The notes: generated by a model not told the origin, from the sequence alone. A DNA stretch of 36,112 nucleotides from Bermanella sp. (GCA_029938135.1 JAPYOO010000003.1:16225-52336); one strand, 5' to 3'. Positions 26,569 through 35,527 are shown, counted from the stretch's first letter. Translations and numbers: made by a program.

Positions 26569-27015
26569 GCGGGTACTTTTAAAACAACTCTCTGTAATCA
26601 TAGGGCTTAGTCACTTGGTCAATTCACAGTTAGGTGAAGCCGAATATTGAGCCCAGCCCAGCCCCGCAATATCGCACCAGATTTACCCCCCCCTCTTCGG
26701 CGAATGCATGCGTAATGATTAGACGCTCCTTAGTCCTGTTGATCCCCCTCCTACTGCTTTCCGACCAAGGTCAGGTACAGGCGTTTTTGCAAACGCTGTT
26801 ATCTGTAAGGTGTAGGGATTAATCAAAGGAGGTAATCGGTACAGCGGCTATTGTTGAAGGTGTCTTGCAGAAAATAAACGTTGCTATAGATAGTACGCAG
26901 TCATGTTAGAAATTGAGTGCTGTCGGTAGGTGTTAAGGGAGGGGCAGCTGACACAGTACTATCAAGCAGTAGGCTTGGATATAACACCTTTAATTAGATG
27001 ATCACTATCACAAGC
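26569..27015. other. Gene-poor 450-bp gap between mltD and ppiD
   Basis: No intact gene, tRNA or mobile element was recognised. The stretch is locally more GC- and C-rich (GCCCAGCCCAGCCCCGC, an eight-C run at 26686-26693) than its neighbours. It contains the heptamer AAGGTGT twice, plus one inverted copy (ACACCTT), a good AAAGGAGG with no start codon at usable spacing, and one signal-peptide-like reading frame listed separately. It may be a decayed remnant of genes that lie between mltD and ppiD in relatives. Confidence 0.5.
26715..26822 (+). pseudogene. Possible remnant of a secreted-protein gene (signal peptide only)
   Basis: ATG 26715 opens a 35-residue frame, MIRRSLVLLIPLLLLSDQGQVQA then FLQTLLSVRCRD and stop. 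The first 23 residues are a near-perfect Sec signal peptide (n-region Arg-Arg, hydrophobic core, AxA-like QVQA), but the mature part is only about 12 residues. In P. aeruginosa, from memory, periplasmic solute-binding protein genes follow mltD here, so a truncated relic is possible. No clear ribosome-binding site. It could also be chance. Confidence 0.3.
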
Positions 27016-27047
27016 AATAAAAAAGGGCCTTTCGGCCCTTTTTTATT
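27016..27047 (-). terminator. Intrinsic terminator of ppiD
   Basis: AATAAAAAAGGGCC pairs over 14 bp with GGCCCTTTTTTATT around TTTC. On the minus strand it directly follows, and overlaps, the ppiD stop. The A/T arms supply the U-tract in both directions. Confidence 0.85.
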
Positions 27048-28887
27048 AATTTCTTTCTATATCTGCTTTATCAGAAAAGTACTGATGATAAGCCTTGTAT
27101 TCATTAAAGGATTTACCGCGCGCAACCTTCTGCTCATCACTGTCGGTACTAGTAGCACTTACAGTCCGGTTAATTCCATCTAGACGAATTATTGCCTTAT
27201 TACCGGCCTTTAAATCAACCAGGTCAAAGCTTGCTTCGCCATTAATTGTAAGTGCCATGGTAAAGGCTTTGCTGATTACAGCCGACTCTACACCCTTGGC
27301 ATTTCGAGATTTAGCGATATAAGCGCTCCAATCAACGTTTAATTTACCCGTTTTGGCCAACTCAATCGCGCTATCTATTTGAGCATTAAGAGACTCAAGG
27401 CCCTTCTCGCTTCTTAGGCGAGCCTCAATCTGGGCAGCTACCTTTTCAAAAGGCTTAACTGACGATTCCTTAAGATTGTTAAGGTGCAGTACAACCGCTC
27501 GTCCGTCACTTAGCTCTATAACTTCACTGTTGATATCATCAAACAAAACACCCTCAGTGAAGGCTGCAGAAGACACCTTGGCGTTACTTGCAATACCAGC
27601 CCCACCTTGACGGGTAAACTCTACGCTTGTTTTAACGGTAAGGCTTAGCGCTTGTGCTGGACCCTGTAAGTCAGAAGCTGAGAAAGCTTCATCATTTAAG
27701 GCATCAAGTTTTTCTATATAAAGAGCTTGAGATTTCTCTGACTTGATACCCTGAGCTAGGCTATCTTTTAGGTCAGAGAATGACGCTACTTCAGGCTGGC
27801 GTGTATCGACTAATTTGATTAGGTGCAAGCCATCACGTGTTTCTATTATGTTAGATACTTCGCCTTTAGATAAAGCTGATAAAGCTTGAGCAAATTCATC
27901 TTCATAAATATCGACTGTCGAGAAACCTAGGTCACCACCTGAAAACTTAGATGTGTCATCCTGGGAGAATTCTTCAGCAAGTTTCGCAAAGTCTGCTCCA
28001 GATGATAATTTCACTTGAATGTCTTTAAGTGTTTGGCGAGCTGCAGCCTCGTTACTTAATAGTAGTATGTGGGCTGCTCGAAATTCACGACGCTCTGCAG
28101 ATTCAGCTGAAATAATATCGTAACGCTCACGCAGTTCTGAGTCATCAATTTCAATTGAAGCCAGTAAGTCAGAACGATTTAATTCTATGTAGTCTACTTT
28201 CACAGACTCCATTGTCATAAATTGACTTGTATTGGCCTCGTAGTAACTCTGTTTTTCTTCATCGCTAACGACTGCATTTTTCTTGGCGTCATCTAGTGAG
28301 TATTCGAAGTATGAAAAGCCACGTGTTTGAGACTCAAGCTGAGCTGAGCGTGATTCTTCTGCTGTTGTTGCAAATGAGGTTGCCTGCCATGCAGACTGAG
28401 CCTGTTGGGTTGATAGATTTGAGCGCAGTAAGTTTCTGTGAGTATAGCGAGTAAAACCTGCACTACGAAGGACTAGGTCATATTGGTCACGGTCAAATTG
28501 TCCGTTAACCTGAAATTCAGGTGACTGTACGATTAACTTATCAATTTCTTGATCAGAAAAATAAACACCGTTATCACTGGCCGCTTGCTTGAGCAATGTT
28601 TCGCCAATTAAGCTTTCGACAGCGGATTTTTTTAACATGGTGTCACTAATGATAGATGGATCGAAGTTTTCGCCAAACTGCGATTGCAGTCTACGCTTTT
28701 GAAGCTGAACCATTTGTGAAACTTTTAGATCGCTTATTTCTTCGCCATTGACCACGGCAGGTGCAGCACTTCCGCCACCCAAAGCAACAATGCTTTCAAT
28801 GCCAAATAATGCGAATGTTAAAATGATTAAACCAACAATGAATTTGGCAACAATTCCTTTAGAACCATCACGAATAGCCTGAAGCAT
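27046..28887 (-). CDS. ppiD: Periplasmic folding chaperone / peptidyl-prolyl isomerase PpiD
   Basis: 613 residues (E. coli 623). The N-terminus MLQAIRDGSKGIVAKFIVGLIILTFALFGIESI is the cytosolic stub and single TM anchor. A SurA-like chaperone region follows (PAVVNGEEISDLKVSQMVQLQKRRLQSQFG). A parvulin domain sits at about 265-370 (REFRAAHILLLSNEAAA, FAKLAEEFSQDDTSKFSGGDLGF, ALSKGEVSNIIETRDGLHLIKL), then a long C-terminal domain. PpiD sits at the SecYEG exit and assists newly exported proteins. It lies downstream of hupB behind a terminator, so it probably has its own promoter. AAAGG lies upstream of the ATG. Confidence 0.94.
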   Translation of the reverse strand: MLQAIRDGSKGIVAKFIVGLIILTFALFGIESIVALGGGSAAPAVVNGEEISDLKVSQMVQLQKRRLQSQFGENFDPSIISDTMLKKSAVESLIGETLLKQAASDNGVYFSDQEIDKLIVQSPEFQVNGQFDRDQYDLVLRSAGFTRYTHRNLLRSNLSTQQAQSAWQATSFATTAEESRSAQLESQTRGFSYFEYSLDDAKKNAVVSDEEKQSYYEANTSQFMTMESVKVDYIELNRSDLLASIEIDDSELRERYDIISAESAERREFRAAHILLLSNEAAARQTLKDIQVKLSSGADFAKLAEEFSQDDTSKFSGGDLGFSTVDIYEDEFAQALSALSKGEVSNIIETRDGLHLIKLVDTRQPEVASFSDLKDSLAQGIKSEKSQALYIEKLDALNDEAFSASDLQGPAQALSLTVKTSVEFTRQGGAGIASNAKVSSAAFTEGVLFDDINSEVIELSDGRAVVLHLNNLKESSVKPFEKVAAQIEARLRSEKGLESLNAQIDSAIELAKTGKLNVDWSAYIAKSRNAKGVESAVISKAFTMALTINGEASFDLVDLKAGNKAIIRLDGINRTVSATSTDSDEQKVARGKSFNEYKAYHQYFSDKADIERN

Positions 28888-28924
28888 GAACCTACAACCT
28901 TTATTAGAATTGTTATATCTGGAA

Positions 28925-28960
28925 TATAAAAAAAAAGCGCATCAAGCAAGATGCGCTTTT
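28925..28960 (-). terminator. Intrinsic terminator of hupB
   Basis: AAAAGCGCATC and GATGCGCTTTT form an 11-bp stem with a 6-base loop. On the minus strand it runs into a T-tract of about ten. It separates hupB from ppiD. Confidence 0.92.
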
Positions 28961-29011
28961 AAACATTCGGTTAATCTGCCTGACTAAAGCCGAGCAATTA
29001 ACCGAAGTTAA

Positions 29012-29284
29012 TTAGTTTACGGCGTCTTTAAGCGCTTTGCCGGGCTTAAAGCCAGGTACTTTAGCGGCTTTAATTTGAATCGGCTCGCCTGTTTGAGGGT
29101 TGCGTCCAGTTCGTGCGGCACGATCTTTAACAGAGAAAGTACCAAAACCAACTAGAACAACCTGTTCGTCATTTTTCAATGCACCGGTAACAGCTTCAAT
29201 AGTTGCGTCTAGAGCGCGGCCAGCGGCAGCTTTTGGAATGTCGGCAGAAGCAGCGATTGCATCAATTAATTCAGATTTGTTCAC
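29012..29284 (-). CDS. hupB: DNA-binding protein HU, beta type
   Basis: 90 residues, the exact HU size. [32 protein letters not shown] forms the helical dimer base. [45 protein letters not shown] contains the DNA-binding arm with GRNPQTG and the conserved proline that kinks DNA. HU is a nucleoid protein bending DNA without strict sequence preference. The start is GTG 29284 with AAGGGGA upstream. The order lon-hupB-ppiD is conserved across gammaproteobacteria. Confidence 0.96.
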   Translation of the reverse strand: MNKSELIDAIAASADIPKAAAGRALDATIEAVTGALKNDEQVVLVGFGTFSVKDRAARTGRNPQTGEPIQIKAAKVPGFKPGKALKDAVN

Positions 29285-29351
29285 ACTAATCCCCTTTACA
29301 GGTTTGGTTATTGAATATGTAAATTGTTAAGGCCAAGCATGTAGCAATGGC

Positions 29352-29383
29352 GATAAAATAAAAGTGCTGGAAGTTATACCAGC
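29352..29383 (-). terminator. Candidate terminator downstream of lon
   Basis: On the minus strand GCTGG-TATAACTT-CCAGC is followed by ACTTTTATTTTATC, a short stem with a T-rich tail. A second small hairpin (AAGCCC/GGGCTT, 29403-29416) lies between it and the lon stop but has a T-run only on the plus strand. Confidence 0.45.
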
Positions 29384-29420
29384 GTAAGACCCATAGTCAA
29401 GCCCCGTAGGGCTTTTTGGA

Positions 29421-31811
29421 CTAATGAGTTCTCATTTGAGTTTGTTGATTTTGCTGGGTTAACGCTTCTTTTTCAATGACAGAAGCGACATTTTTTTCAA
29501 GATTCCCAACTAAAGCGGCCTTTATGACCTCGTCAACCCATTTTACAGGTATTATTTCCAATTCCTGCTTTATATTTTCGGGTATTTCTTTTAGGTCGCG
29601 CTCGTTCTCGTGAGGAATAAGTACAGTTTTTATACCGCCTCGGTGAGCAGCAAGCAATTTCTCTTTAAGTCCGCCGATAGGAAGCACCTTACCCCTAAGG
29701 GTAATTTCACCCGTCATGGCAATGTCTGCTCGGATTTCAGTATTAGTAATCACAGACATTAATGCGGTCACCATGCCTACGCCAGCACTCGGGCCATCTT
29801 TAGGTGTGGCACCTTCAGGCACGTGTATATGCAGGTCGTGCTTTTCAAAAAAGTCATTGGGCAATCCAAAGCCTGCAGAGCGGCTCTTAACGACCGTTAA
29901 TGCCGCCTGAATAGACTCTTGCATCACGTCCCCTAAAGAGCCCGTTTTAACTATACGGCCCTTGCCAGGCAGCATGATCGCTTCAATGGTAAGCACCTCA
30001 CCCCCTACCGAGGTCCAAGCAAGACCTGTAACCTGCCCTACTTGATTCTCTTCTTCAGCCAAACCGTAATGGAATTTCTGAACACCTAGGTAGCTCTCTA
30101 TCATGTCAGGTTGCAATACAGATTCGATTTTATCGGTTTTCTTCATAATGTGCTGTTTAACGACTTTACGACACATCTTGCCCATCTCACGCTCTAAACC
30201 TCGAACACCTGCTTCTTTGGTATAGTGTCGCACTACGTGGCGTATTGATTCTTCAGGTAAGGCAAGCTCGCTATCCTTCACACCGTTACTTTTCATTTGT
30301 TTTGGAAGTAAATAACGGTCGCAAATATTAACTTTTTCATCTTCGGTGTAGCCAGGTAAACGAATAATTTCCATTCGATCCAAAAGCGGTGCGGGAATAT
30401 TCATGCTATTAGCCGTACAAATAAACATCACTTCGGATAAATCAAAATCAACCTCTAAATAGTGATCGCTAAATGTAGTATTTTGTTCCGGGTCTAATAC
30501 TTCCAGTAAAGCTGAAGCAGGATCACCACGATGATCCATGCCCATTTTGTCTATTTCGTCTAATAAAAAAAGTGGATTTTTAACCCCTACTTTAGATATT
30601 TTTTGTACAAGTTTACCCGGCATAGAGCCAATATAAGTACGTCGATGACCGCGTATCTCTGCTTCGTCCCTTACGCCACCTAAAGCCATGCGAACATACT
30701 TTCGGCCAGTAGCTTTTGCGATAGAGCGACCCAGGGAGGTTTTACCTACCCCTGGTGGGCCCACTAAACATAAAATATTGCCTGTCGATTTTTTAACGCG
30801 CTTCTGAACCGCTAAATACTCAAGAATGCGCTCCTTAACTTCGTCCAACCCATAATGATCTTCATTAAGGATGTCCTCGGCTAAATCAATATTGCTGCGT
30901 ACCTTGCTTTTACTTTTCCAGGGCACTCCAATTATCCAGTCTAGATAACCACGTACAACGGATGCCTCTGCAGACATAGGGGACATCATTTTTAATTTAT
31001 TTAATTCGGCGTCGGCCTTTTCTTTGGCTTCTTTGGGCATTCCGCTGTCATTAATTTTGTTTTGTAGTTCTTCTAGCTCATTGGGTACATCATCCATGTC
31101 ACCTAATTCTTTTTGAATGGCTTTCATTTGCTCATTCAAATAATATTCGCGCTGACTTTTTTCCATCTGCTTTTTAACGCGACCGCGAATGCGTTTTTCT
31201 ACATCTAGCAAATCTATTTCAGACTCTATAAGCGCCATGATGTGCTCTATGCGCTCACGCTCACTTACCATTTCAAGCACAATCTGTTTTTCATTAAGCT
31301 TTAAGGAAAGGTGCGCAGATATTGTGTCAGCAAGTCTACCCGCTTCATCAATCTCTTCAATTGAAGTTAATACTTCACTGGGGACCTTTTTACTCATCTG
31401 AACAAATTGATCAAATTGAGACGTTACCGCCTTAATCATCACGGACTGTTCACGTTCATTTAGCGATTCTATCTCTAGAGGTGATGCATCGGCCTGATAG
31501 TAATCGGATACTTTGTCGTAATCAGATACTTCAGCACGAAATAAACCCTCAACAAGCACTTTTACAGTGCCGTCTGGAAGCTTCAGCAGCTGTAAGACTT
31601 TAGCGACGGTTCCAACCGAATAAATATCTATCTCGGCGGGCTCGTCTGTAGAGGCGTTTTTCTGCGCCACTAATAAAATCTTTTTACCACCTTCCATGGC
31701 CGCTTCCAGCGCTCTGATGGACTTATCACGCCCAACAAATAGCGGAATAACCATGTGAGGGTAAACAACAACATCACGTAAGGGTAATAGGGGGAGTTTT
31801 TCAATAGTCAT
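29421..31811 (-). CDS. lon: ATP-dependent Lon protease
   Basis: 796 residues (E. coli 784). The N-terminal LON substrate-binding domain (LPLLPLRDVVVYPHMVIPLFVGRDKS) leads into a coiled region. The AAA+ module has Walker A GPPGVGKTS at 351-359, Walker B PLFLLDEIDKM and sensor elements. The protease domain has catalytic Ser675 in PKDGPSAG and Lys718 in GGLKEKLLAAHRGG. Lon degrades misfolded proteins and regulators; in E. coli these include SulA and RcsA. It has its own heat-shock-type promoter and sits after clpX behind a terminator. In this window a SulA-like protein is encoded at 35555. Confidence 0.97.
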   Translation of the reverse strand: MTIEKLPLLPLRDVVVYPHMVIPLFVGRDKSIRALEAAMEGGKKILLVAQKNASTDEPAEIDIYSVGTVAKVLQLLKLPDGTVKVLVEGLFRAEVSDYDKVSDYYQADASPLEIESLNEREQSVMIKAVTSQFDQFVQMSKKVPSEVLTSIEEIDEAGRLADTISAHLSLKLNEKQIVLEMVSERERIEHIMALIESEIDLLDVEKRIRGRVKKQMEKSQREYYLNEQMKAIQKELGDMDDVPNELEELQNKINDSGMPKEAKEKADAELNKLKMMSPMSAEASVVRGYLDWIIGVPWKSKSKVRSNIDLAEDILNEDHYGLDEVKERILEYLAVQKRVKKSTGNILCLVGPPGVGKTSLGRSIAKATGRKYVRMALGGVRDEAEIRGHRRTYIGSMPGKLVQKISKVGVKNPLFLLDEIDKMGMDHRGDPASALLEVLDPEQNTTFSDHYLEVDFDLSEVMFICTANSMNIPAPLLDRMEIIRLPGYTEDEKVNICDRYLLPKQMKSNGVKDSELALPEESIRHVVRHYTKEAGVRGLEREMGKMCRKVVKQHIMKKTDKIESVLQPDMIESYLGVQKFHYGLAEEENQVGQVTGLAWTSVGGEVLTIEAIMLPGKGRIVKTGSLGDVMQESIQAALTVVKSRSAGFGLPNDFFEKHDLHIHVPEGATPKDGPSAGVGMVTALMSVITNTEIRADIAMTGEITLRGKVLPIGGLKEKLLAAHRGGIKTVLIPHENERDLKEIPENIKQELEIIPVKWVDEVIKAALVGNLEKNVASVIEKEALTQQNQQTQMRTH

Positions 31812-31853
31812 AAAAGGTACCTAGCGGCGTAACAGCACACAAAAACATAAGAC

Positions 31854-31884
31854 TAAGATGGGGATAAACCTGCATGAATACAAG
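31854..31884 (-). promoter_or_regulatory. Sigma-32 (RpoH) type heat-shock promoter of lon
   Basis: On the minus strand CTTGTA (31884-31879), a 15-bp spacer and CCCCATCTTA (31863-31854). The sigma-32 consensus is CTTGAA, 13-17 bp, CCCCATNTA, so the -10 is near-perfect and the -35 has one mismatch. It lies about 43 bp before the lon ATG and just after the clpX terminator. AGGTACC near the ATG is a weak ribosome-binding site. Confidence 0.75.
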
Positions 31885-31892
31885 CTCTAAAT

Positions 31893-31920
31893 AGAAAAAA
31901 GGACCCTTAAGGGTCCTTTT
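31893..31920 (-). terminator. Intrinsic terminator of clpX
   Basis: AAAAGGACCCTTAAGGGTCCTTTT is a 24-bp perfect palindrome. On the minus strand the stem is followed by TTTTTTC. It lies 11 bp after the clpX stop and separates clpX from lon. Confidence 0.9.
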
Positions 31921-31930
31921 GTTTTAACTT

Positions 31931-33220
31931 TTAAGCGTCGTCCGGTGCCACTTTGGCATCCTCGACCGTCTCATAGATCAATAAAGGTTCAGAGTCACCG
32001 TTAATAACGCCTTCATCTACAACGACCTTAGTAACATGTTCCTCAGAAGGGATTTTGTACATGCTGTCTAGCAGCACCCCTTCCAGAATTGATCTCAGGC
32101 CTCGAGCACCTGTTTTACGCTCCATTGCTTTTACAGCTACCGCTGATAAAGCGCTATCTCTAAACTCAAGTTCAACGTCTTCCATTTCAAAAAGCGCCTG
32201 ATACTGCTTAATAAGTGCGTTTTTAGGTTCTACCAATATTTGAATAAGCGCTTCCTCATCCAATTCATCAAGTGTTGCCACTACAGGTAGGCGACCGATG
32301 AATTCTGGTATTAAACCGTACTTCACTAAATCCATAGGCTCTGCGTGTTTAAGAACGGCTCCTAACTCTTTAGTGTCATCTTTTGCTTTCACTATGGCAT
32401 TGAAGCCTATTCCGCTTTTTTCGGTTCGATCACGAATAATTTGATCAAGCCCCGAAAATGCTCCGCCACATATAAATAGGATGTTCGCTGTATCAACCTG
32501 TAAAAACTCTTGCTGAGGATGTTTGCGGCCACCTTGTGGAGGTACGGAAGCGACAGTGCCCTCAATAAGCTTTAGCAAGGCCTGCTGAACACCTTCACCA
32601 CTCACATCGCGAGTAATGGATGGGTTGTCTGACTTGCGAGAAATTTTATCTATCTCATCAATGTATACGATGCCGCGTTGAGCCTTATCTACATCGTAAT
32701 CACATTTTTGAAGTAGCTTTTGAATGATGTTTTCAACATCTTCACCTACATAACCTGCTTCGGTTAATGTAGTTGCATCAGCAATAGTAAATGGAACGTT
32801 TAATAGGCGCGCTAGTGTTTCAGCTAATAGGGTCTTACCACTACCCGTTGGGCCAATTAAAAGAATATTACTTTTGGTCAGTTCGGTTACCGCTTTATTA
32901 CTTTCACCATGGCGTAAACGCTTGTAGTGATTGTAAACAGCTACAGACAAGACGATTTTAGCTCGATCCTGGCCGATTACATATTCACCCAGTGTTTCTT
33001 TTATTTCTTTGGGGGTTGGCAATAGGTCTGAAGGGGTTTCCCCTTGGGCCTCCTGCACTTCTTCACGAATGATGTCATTACATAAATCTACACATTCATC
33101 GCAAATGAAGACACTAGGACCGGCAATGAGTTTTTTAACCTCATGCTGGCTCTTACCACAGAAAGAGCAATATAAAAGTTTGCCCTTATCGTCGCCTTTA
33201 CCATTCGACTCGTCGGTCAT
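31931..33220 (-). CDS. clpX: ClpX, AAA+ unfoldase of the ClpXP protease
   Basis: 429 residues (E. coli 424). The C4 zinc-binding domain has Cys18/Cys21 ([10 protein letters not shown]) and Cys40/Cys43 ([10 protein letters not shown]). Walker A is GPTGSGKT at 123-130, Walker B is [10 protein letters not shown], and the pore loop is GYVGED. The ClpP-docking IGF loop is at 271-273 ([10 protein letters not shown]), followed by the sensor-2 region with [12 protein letters not shown]. It unfolds tagged substrates and feeds them to ClpP. GAGGA precedes the ATG. It is 84 bp downstream of clpP in the same direction. Confidence 0.97.
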   Translation of the reverse strand: MTDESNGKGDDKGKLLYCSFCGKSQHEVKKLIAGPSVFICDECVDLCNDIIREEVQEAQGETPSDLLPTPKEIKETLGEYVIGQDRAKIVLSVAVYNHYKRLRHGESNKAVTELTKSNILLIGPTGSGKTLLAETLARLLNVPFTIADATTLTEAGYVGEDVENIIQKLLQKCDYDVDKAQRGIVYIDEIDKISRKSDNPSITRDVSGEGVQQALLKLIEGTVASVPPQGGRKHPQQEFLQVDTANILFICGGAFSGLDQIIRDRTEKSGIGFNAIVKAKDDTKELGAVLKHAEPMDLVKYGLIPEFIGRLPVVATLDELDEEALIQILVEPKNALIKQYQALFEMEDVELEFRDSALSAVAVKAMERKTGARGLRSILEGVLLDSMYKIPSEEHVTKVVVDEGVINGDSEPLLIYETVEDAKVAPDDA

Positions 33221-33258
33221 TCGACATCCTCATGAATTTACTGCTAATTATTTGAACA

Positions 33259-33282
33259 CTGTCGGCCTTACAGCGCCGACAG
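33259..33282 (-). terminator. Hairpin between clpP and clpX (attenuator-like)
   Basis: CTGTCGGC and GCCGACAG form an 8-bp perfect stem with an 8-base loop. No T-run follows on the minus strand, so it more likely tunes mRNA stability or the clpP:clpX ratio than ends transcription. Confidence 0.4.
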
Positions 33283-33304
33283 CTATAGAAAACTTAATAT
33301 TGTT

Positions 33305-33934
33305 TTAAACTGGACGTTTTTCAAGTACTTCATCAATCAAACCGTAAGACATAGCGGTTTGCGAATCCATAAAGTTATCTCGCTCAGTATCTGCGGCAAC
33401 TTCTTCAACCGTTTTGCCACAATGGCTAGCTAGGATCCTATTTAAGCGGTCCTTAGTGCCTTTAATATTTTCGGCTTGTATTAGAATATCAGTTGCCTGA
33501 CCTTGAGCACCACCACTTGGCTGATGGATCATTACTTGACTGTTAGGTAGGCAATAACGCTTTCCCTTCTCGCCAGCCGCTAGTAGAAAGGCTCCCATGC
33601 TACATGCCTGACCAATACATATCGTATTAACGTTAGGCTTAATAAACTGCATGGTATCGTATATAGACATGCCGGCTGTAACTGAGCCACCGGGGGAATT
33701 TATATACAAATGAATATCTTTTTCGGGGTTTTCAGCTTCTAAGAATAGTAGCTGGGCCACGATTAAGTTGGCCATATGATCTTCTACTTGCCCAACTAAA
33801 AAAATAACACGTTCTTTTAGTAGACGGGAATATATATCGTAAGAACGCTCACCACGAGCGGTCTGCTCTACCACCATGGGCACAAGACCAGACATCTGAA
33901 GTGCCGATTCTTGATTGGCTAGTAGATCTTTCAT
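33305..33934 (-). CDS. clpP: ClpP, proteolytic subunit of ClpXP
   Basis: 209 residues (E. coli 207). The catalytic triad is Ser112 in [15 protein letters not shown], His137 in [12 protein letters not shown] and Asp186 in [26 protein letters not shown] and the N-terminal [15 protein letters not shown] are also family-typical. The protein forms a double-heptamer barrel served by ClpX. The short N-terminus before [22 protein letters not shown] would be processed. The ATG is preceded by GGAGATAAC. Only about 20 bp separate it from a terminator-like hairpin. Confidence 0.97.
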   Translation of the reverse strand: MKDLLANQESALQMSGLVPMVVEQTARGERSYDIYSRLLKERVIFLVGQVEDHMANLIVAQLLFLEAENPEKDIHLYINSPGGSVTAGMSIYDTMQFIKPNVNTICIGQACSMGAFLLAAGEKGKRYCLPNSQVMIHQPSGGAQGQATDILIQAENIKGTKDRLNRILASHCGKTVEEVAADTERDNFMDSQTAMSYGLIDEVLEKRPV

Positions 33935-33954
33935 GCGTTATCTCCATCAACGAC

Positions 33955-33994
33955 TTCATAAAAAACAGCTGCCCCTAATGGTAACAGCTGTTTT
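33955..33994 (-). terminator. Terminator-like hairpin after tig, in the clpP leader
   Basis: AAAACAGCTG pairs over 10 bp with CAGCTGTTTT. On the minus strand the stem is followed by TTTTTTATG. It lies 41 bp beyond the tig stop but only about 20 bp before the clpP ATG. A GTGCCC-AAA-GGGCAC hairpin (at about 34008-34022) precedes it. Confidence 0.7.
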
Positions 33995-34035
33995 GAAGTG
34001 TAGTCTGAAACGTGCCCTTTGGGCACCTAATTTGA

Positions 34036-35346
34036 TTATTGGGCGCTATTTGCCGTCTTAATCACTTCTTCATAACTACTTTCTTTTTCACTTACCTTTG
34101 CCTTACTTAATATAAGGTCAACTACTTGTTCTTCAAGGGCTAGTGCTTCTAATTGTGCACGTTGCTCTTTATTTCCTTTGTAGAAAGCCTTAACTTGCTC
34201 AGGATCTTGGTAAGTAGACGCCATTTCTTCGATAAGCGTTTCTACTTTTTCATCGTCAGCTTTAATATCAAACTGCTCAATAGAGGCATTGATCAATAAA
34301 CCTAGCTTAACGCGACGCTCAGCTTGCTCTAAGAACAACTCACGAGGCAGCATGCCAGGCTTGAATTCTTGGCCACCACCGAACTGCTTAAAAGCTTGTT
34401 CTTGTAGGCGTTCAATTTCTTGATCAACTAGAGCTGTTGGTACATCTAGCTCGTTGGTTTTAACCAAACCATCTAATACTTGATTTTTGTTCTGACGCTG
34501 AACAGCCTGCTTAAGCTCACGTTCCATGTTCTTACGTACTTCAGTACGGAACACTTCTTCAGTTTCAGCTTCAACACCAAACTTTGTAAAGAACTCTGCG
34601 TTAAGTTCTGGCAATTCAGATACTTCAACCAAAGTTACTTTGATTTTAAACTCAGCATCTTTACCTTTAAGCTCTTCAGATTGGTAATCAGCAGGGAATG
34701 TTACTTTAATAGTACCTTCATCGCCGGCTTTCATGCCTACGATCTGATCTTCAAAACCCGGGATCATGGCTTTAGAACCAAGAGTCAAGCTGTGGTCTGC
34801 TGCTTTGCCGCCGTCGAATGCTTCGCCGTCAACATAACCATCGAAATCAAGCTTAACGCGATCGCCGTCTTTAGCTGCGTCAGTTGATTCAGTGAAGGTA
34901 GCCTGCTGCTTACGTAAAACATCTAACATGGTGTCCATGTCAGCGTCTTTAACTTCAGCTTTTAGCTGTTCAACTTCAATGGCATCTAGGCCATCAATCT
35001 TAACTTCTGGGTATATTTCAAAAGTAGCTGAAAACTGGAAGTCTTTGCCTGCTTCATCAACAACGGGCACAACATTAGGCATGCCTGCTGGATTTAATTT
35101 TTCTTGAGTTACAGCTTTTACAAAACTTTGCTGCATTTGTTCGCCAAGTACTTCTTGGCGAACACCCTTACCATAACGTTGCTTGATAACACTCATAGGG
35201 ATTTTACCCTTACGAAAGCCGTCGATACGCGCAGTACGGGATACATCTTGTAAGCGCTTAGCAATTTCTTGCTCTACGTCAGATGCTGGGATGTCGATTA
35301 CAAGCTTACGTTCTAAGCCTGCTAATGATTCTACGGAAACTTGCAT
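34036..35346 (-). CDS. tig: Trigger factor, ribosome-associated chaperone/prolyl isomerase
   Basis: 436 residues from ATG 35346. MQVSVESLAGLERKLVIDIPAS matches the E. coli start, and GAGG lies five bases upstream; the track's extra residues come from a GTG overlapping that site. The ribosome-binding loop is GFRKGKIP, followed by the FKBP-type isomerase domain (DGDRVKLDFDGYVDGEAFDGGKAADHSLTLGSKAMIPGFEDQIVGMKAGDE) and a long helical C-terminal domain. Trigger factor meets nascent chains at the ribosome exit. tig-clpP-clpX-lon-hupB-ppiD is the classic gammaproteobacterial proteostasis order. Confidence 0.97.
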   Translation of the reverse strand: MQVSVESLAGLERKLVIDIPASDVEQEIAKRLQDVSRTARIDGFRKGKIPMSVIKQRYGKGVRQEVLGEQMQQSFVKAVTQEKLNPAGMPNVVPVVDEAGKDFQFSATFEIYPEVKIDGLDAIEVEQLKAEVKDADMDTMLDVLRKQQATFTESTDAAKDGDRVKLDFDGYVDGEAFDGGKAADHSLTLGSKAMIPGFEDQIVGMKAGDEGTIKVTFPADYQSEELKGKDAEFKIKVTLVEVSELPELNAEFFTKFGVEAETEEVFRTEVRKNMERELKQAVQRQNKNQVLDGLVKTNELDVPTALVDQEIERLQEQAFKQFGGGQEFKPGMLPRELFLEQAERRVKLGLLINASIEQFDIKADDEKVETLIEEMASTYQDPEQVKAFYKGNKEQRAQLEALALEEQVVDLILSKAKVSEKESSYEEVIKTANSAQ

Positions 35347-35393
35347 TGATGCCTCACACACGGATACAGAAGCTAGAGAAATTCGGATTCGCT

Positions 35394-35422
35394 ACTTTAT
35401 TGATACAGACAGCGGTAATCAA
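35394..35422 (-). promoter_or_regulatory. Sigma-70 promoter of tig
   Basis: On the minus strand TTGATT (35422-35417), a 17-bp spacer and TAAAGT (35399-35394). It gives a leader of about 40 bases to ATG 35346. Confidence 0.6.
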
Positions 35423-35486
35423 GCAGTTTTTAGATGAATTTCAAGGTATTTGGCGATTACTGGCTATGTTTTAAGCAACTTAGCGC

Positions 35487-35515
35487 TTTACATCTGTTTT
35501 TTCGTACAGTACTGT
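35487..35515 (+). promoter_or_regulatory. Candidate promoter of the sulA-like gene, overlapped by LexA boxes
   Basis: TTTACA (35487-35492), a 17-bp spacer and TACTGT (35510-35515). The first LexA box fills the spacer and the second begins in the -10, so LexA would block RNA polymerase directly. Confidence 0.5.
35494..35509 (+). promoter_or_regulatory. LexA box 1 (upstream, weaker)
   Basis: CTGTTTTTTCGTACAG fits CTGT-N8-ACAG exactly in the outer arms. The centre is less like the alternating TA consensus than box 2. It is separated from box 2 by 2 bp. Confidence 0.6.
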
Positions 35516-35527
35516 ACAGCTATACAG
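35512..35527 (+). promoter_or_regulatory. LexA box 2 (near-consensus)
   Basis: CTGTACAGCTATACAG lies within TACTGTACAGCTATACAGTA, agreeing with the gammaproteobacterial TACTGT-N8-ACAGTA consensus. As I remember the E. coli sulA operator (TACTGTACATCCATACAGTA), only two positions differ. It lies 27 bp before the sulA-like ATG. Confidence 0.85.

Noticed and set aside
26634-26822. Full 62-residue ORF as a gene
   Set aside because: The first 27 codons are low-complexity Pro/Ser without support; only the part from ATG 26715 looks protein-like, and that is probably a relic.
34480-34887. 135-residue plus-strand ORF
   Set aside because: Antisense shadow of trigger factor: Phe/Leu-rich composition, no ribosome-binding site, and the gene below it is certain.
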